Below, one piece after another: positions 61,474 to 64,000 of a stretch of 64,000 nt of DNA. Made by a program: the position numbers and the translations under genes. The stretch's first letter is position 1. Each line of letters opens with the position of its first letter. The DNA lies in NCBI RefSeq assembly GCF_900188165.1, contig NZ_FZOS01000015.1, positions 1-64,000 of the forward strand. The letters are read 5' to 3'. A model generated the notes under the pieces. That model was not told where the DNA came from, did no database searches, and saw only the letters and a list, made by a program, of their open reading frames with translations. The DNA comes from Edaphosphingomonas laterariae (GTDB lineage Bacteria; Pseudomonadota; Alphaproteobacteria; Sphingomonadales; Sphingomonadaceae).

Positions 61474-61635
61474 CTACAGCCGTGCCGCCTCGGCCCCGGC
61501 ATGCCATTGCGCGATCCGCCGCTCAAGTTCGTCGGCATAGTCCGACAAGGTCTTGATCAGCCCTTCATTATGCGATCGCGCGGCGATCCGCCGGGCACGG
61601 TCCGCCTCCTCCCGCATGGCCTCTGGCCCTTCCAT
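61474..61635 (-). CDS. 53-residue hypothetical helical protein
   Basis: This short protein begins MEGPEAMREEADRARRIAAR and has LIKTLSDYADELERRIAQWH before a C terminus ending EAARL. It looks like one or two amphipathic helices with many charged residues; no signal or membrane segment. GGAG lies six bases before ATG 61635. Similar small frames are common in sphingomonad genomes, as I recall, but I know no function. It is convergent with the channel gene and divergent from rimO. Confidence 0.65.
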   Translation of the reverse strand: MEGPEAMREEADRARRIAARSHNEGLIKTLSDYADELERRIAQWHAGAEAARL

Positions 61636-61848
61636 TCGATACTCCGAACGCAAAACAACTGACGCCTGATTGCGGCCCGCCTGCCGACAAGGGCAGTGTG
61701 GCGCGACCAATCCGCCCGGCGATGAGACGGATTCGCGTGCCGCCAGCCTTTGCCCCGGCCCGGCGACCCACGCAAATCCGCCGATTGCACGCCGATTCCG
61801 TCGCCCCCCTCGCAAAATGCGTCGTGATCCACTATGTGGCGCGCGCTC

Positions 61849-63186
61849 ATGGCAACGAAACTCCCCTCCCCGCCGAAAATCGGCATGGTCTCGCTCGGCT
61901 GTCCCAAGGCGCTGGTCGACAGCGAACGCATCCTCACCAAGCTGCGTGCGGACGGCTATCAGATGTCCGGCGATTATGACGATGCCGATGTCGTGCTGGT
62001 CAACACCTGCGGCTTCCTCGACAGCGCCAAGGAAGAAAGCCTGGAGGCGATTGGCGAGGCGATTGCGGAAAACGGCCGCGTCATCGTCACCGGCTGCATG
62101 GGCAATGAGGCGGACGTGATCCGCCAGCGCTTCCCCGACGTGCTCGCCGTCACCGGCCCGCACCAATATGAAGCGGTGGTCGGCGCCGTCCATGACGCCG
62201 CGCCCGTGCCGCCTTCGCCCTTCATCAATCTCGTGCCGGAACGCGATCTGAAGCTGACGCCGCGCCACTACAGCTATCTGAAGATTTCAGAAGGCTGCAA
62301 CCATCGCTGCGCCTTCTGCATCATCCCGTCGATCCGGGGCGATCTCGTCAGCCGCCGGCCCGACGCCATCCTGCGCGAAGCCGAAAAGCTGGTCGAGGCA
62401 GGGACGAAGGAGCTGCTGGTCATCAGCCAGGACACGTCGGCCTACGGTGTCGACATCAAGCACCAGCCCCGCCCGTGGAAGGGTGGCGAAGTGCGCGCCC
62501 ACATGACCGATCTGGCCCGCGAACTGGGCAAGCTGGGTGCATGGGTGCGGCTGCACTATGTCTACCCCTACCCCCATGTCGATCAGGTCATCCCGCTGAT
62601 GGCCGAAGGGCTGATCCTGCCCTATCTCGACATTCCGTTCCAACATGCCAGCCCCAATGTGCTGAAGGCGATGAAGCGCCCGGCCAACGAGGCCAAGGTG
62701 CTCGAACGGCTGAAGGCGTGGCGCGCGATCGCGCCGGATATCGCGGTGCGTTCGTCCTTCGTCGTCGGATTCCCCGGCGAAACGGAAGAAGATTTCCAAT
62801 ATCTGCTCGATTGGCTGGACGAAGCCCAGCTCGATCGCGTCGGCGCCTTCCGCTTCGAGCCTGTGGAGGGGGCCGCCGCCAACGCCCTTCCCAACCCGGT
62901 GCCCGAAGAGGTGAAGGAAGAACGCTACGCGCGGATCATGGAAAAGACGGCCGCGATCTCCGCTGCCAAGCAGCAGGCCAAGATCGGCCGCACGCTCGAC
63001 GTGATCATCGATGCTGTCGATAGCGAAGACGGCGGCGCCACCGGCCGGTCCAAGGCCGATGCGCCCGAAATCGACGGCGAGGTCCATCTGCGCGATGCCG
63101 GCCATCTCAAGGCCGGCGATATCGTCCGCGTGCTGATCGAGGACGCCGACGATCATGATCTGTTCGGCGTGGAAACCGAAAACTGA
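61849..63186 (+). CDS. rimO: Ribosomal protein S12 methylthiotransferase RimO
   Basis: This radical SAM enzyme of about 445 residues adds a methylthio group to an Asp of ribosomal protein S12. The N-terminal UPF0004 domain has [32 protein letters not shown] and TGCMGNEAD with three Cys; the radical SAM domain has [19 protein letters not shown]; a TRAM domain is at the C terminus ([10 protein letters not shown] and [19 protein letters not shown], part). ATG 61849 gives [12 protein letters not shown]; an ATG at 61834 adds five residues. No strong ribosome binding site distinguishes them. Confidence 0.94.
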   Translation: MATKLPSPPKIGMVSLGCPKALVDSERILTKLRADGYQMSGDYDDADVVLVNTCGFLDSAKEESLEAIGEAIAENGRVIVTGCMGNEADVIRQRFPDVLAVTGPHQYEAVVGAVHDAAPVPPSPFINLVPERDLKLTPRHYSYLKISEGCNHRCAFCIIPSIRGDLVSRRPDAILREAEKLVEAGTKELLVISQDTSAYGVDIKHQPRPWKGGEVRAHMTDLARELGKLGAWVRLHYVYPYPHVDQVIPLMAEGLILPYLDIPFQHASPNVLKAMKRPANEAKVLERLKAWRAIAPDIAVRSSFVVGFPGETEEDFQYLLDWLDEAQLDRVGAFRFEPVEGAAANALPNPVPEEVKEERYARIMEKTAAISAAKQQAKIGRTLDVIIDAVDSEDGGATGRSKADAPEIDGEVHLRDAGHLKAGDIVRVLIEDADDHDLFGVETEN

Positions 63187-63306
63187 CACATCCTGCATGA
63201 ACCGGCACGCCGCGCGCTCCCCGGGGATACCGGCTGCCGCTCGATCGTTTCGGGTGGCAGGCGCGTTGCGCTTCCACGGCACAGGATCAGGCTTTAGGAA
63301 CATGGC

Positions 63307-64000
63307 ATGACCGATTTTGCGAGCCTCCTTCAGCCCGATCGCGGCCAGCCGGCGCACCTTGTCCACACCGTGCGCAAGGCCGGGTTTGATGATTGGCTCG
63401 CCGGCCAGCCGGAACGCGCGCGCAGCGCCGTCGAAGCCGCCTTGTTCAAGGGCAAGCCCGGTGAATTCGCGCTGCTTCCCGGCGCCAAGCCGGAAGATTG
63501 GGCGGTCGCCGTCGGCATGCCCGAAACCGCTGGCCCGTGGGATCTCGCCGGCATCGTCGCGCGCCTGCCCGCCGGCGCCTATCGCCTGGCCGAAGGGGAT
63601 GCCGGCGCCGCCGCGCTTGGCTGGCTCCTCGCCCACCACCGCTTCGATCGCTATCGCGGCGAACCCGAAGCGATCCCGCAACGCGTGTTGCTGACCGGCG
63701 AAGCCGCCCGCATCGACGAAGCGGTGCGCATCGCCGGCGCCGTCGCGCTGGTCCGCGATCTTGTCGACACCCCCGCCGGTGATATGGGCCCGGCCGAATT
63801 GGCCCAGGCGGTCGAAGCCGCGGCCAACGCCAACGGCGCAAACTTCACCGTCATCCAGGGCGATGCGCTGGCCCAGGGCTATCCCATGGTCGCCGCCGTC
63901 GGCCGCGCCGCCACCCGCGAACGCGGGCCCCGGCTGATCGAGCTGGAATGGGGCGATCCCGCCCATCCGCGCGTCGCCATCGTCGGCAAGGGCGTCTGCT
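63307..64000 (+). CDS. Leucyl aminopeptidase (M17) family protein, 3'-truncated by the window
   Basis: The first 231 codons are present. The N-terminal domain (LVHTVRKAGFDDWLAGQPER and later) is followed by RDLVDTPAGDMGPAELA, then RERGPRLIELEWG and VAIVGKGVC, where the M17 catalytic domain begins (VGKGV.. precedes the metal-binding FDSGG in family members). AGGA sits about eight bases before ATG 63307. The full protein should be about 460-500 residues and require two metal ions. The rest lies outside the window. Confidence 0.88.
   Translation, partial: MTDFASLLQPDRGQPAHLVHTVRKAGFDDWLAGQPERARSAVEAALFKGKPGEFALLPGAKPEDWAVAVGMPETAGPWDLAGIVARLPAGAYRLAEGDAGAAALGWLLAHHRFDRYRGEPEAIPQRVLLTGEAARIDEAVRIAGAVALVRDLVDTPAGDMGPAELAQAVEAAANANGANFTVIQGDALAQGYPMVAAVGRAATRERGPRLIELEWGDPAHPRVAIVGKGVC

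Overview
The window is a high-GC, gene-dense chromosomal segment of an alphaproteobacterium, almost certainly a sphingomonad (Sphingomonas or a close relative). Support: the short alphaproteobacterial-type ProS and a DksA with a degenerate zinc finger, small families typical of the group (DUF1465, DUF4169, a pair of DUF465/YdcH proteins, PilZ, a host-attachment family protein), many Tat-like secreted enzymes, and frequent TTG/GTG/CTG starts joined to the previous stop codon. I see no tRNA, rRNA, CRISPR array, insertion sequence or prophage. Most of the sequence is ordinary core genome; the accessory-looking parts are the alternative cytochrome oxidase cluster and the nitrate assimilation island.

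Layout. 0.2-4.2 kb: TetR regulator divergent from a beta-oxidation pair (FadB/FadJ-like multifunctional enzyme plus acyl-CoA dehydrogenase). 4.3-11 kb: cell envelope and secreted hydrolases (M20 peptidase, two L,D-transpeptidase-type proteins, small lipoprotein, small zinc-ribbon protein, DUF885 putative metallopeptidase). 11.1-16.3 kb: six-gene cytochrome c oxidase operon of the CoxMNOP kind (subunits II, I, two subunit-III-family proteins, a subunit-IV-family protein and a membrane-anchored cytochrome c). 16.3-29.1 kb: nitrate assimilation island (SUMT for siroheme, nitrate reductase, NirD, NirB, outer-membrane porin, NarK-type transporter, a Ser/Thr phosphatase-kinase fusion on the opposite strand, and the NasS/NasT sensor-antiterminator pair). 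29.2-45.5 kb: housekeeping genes (YaiI, DEAD-box helicase, HI0933-type flavoprotein, alcohol dehydrogenase, LolD/LolC, ProS, RNase III, Era, TonB-like protein, RNA methyltransferase, NAD(P)HX repair enzyme, IlvD, N-formylglutamate amidohydrolase). 45.5-64 kb: enoyl-CoA hydratase, second DUF885 enzyme, IspE/TPR pair, PA0069-type radical SAM protein, YbjN, DUF1465, Hsp20, DUF465 pair, PilZ, DksA, repeat protein, host-attachment protein, SerS, SurE, NlpD-like lipoprotein, potassium channel, RimO, and a leucyl aminopeptidase cut by the window end.

How parts work together. In the nitrate island the porin and NarK bring in nitrate, the reductase makes nitrite, NirBD makes ammonium, and the SUMT supplies siroheme precursor for NirB. 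NasS (no signal peptide, so a cytoplasmic sensor) is expected to hold NasT (ANTAR) inactive until nitrate or nitrite binds. The leader upstream of nirB contains the RNA target this predicts: two stem-loops with six-base loops carrying A at loop position 1 and G at position 4, followed by a 14-bp intrinsic terminator with a U6 tail just before the start codon. This RNA switch is the strongest regulatory feature in the window. Others are a match to the alphaproteobacterial RpoH promoter with an RBS-containing hairpin before hsp20, an apparent CTG start for ispE coupled to the TPR gene, and an orphan transcript-like region with a strong UUCG terminator before a 38-residue Pro-rich ORF. Terminator hairpins, dyads and starts were judged by eye.
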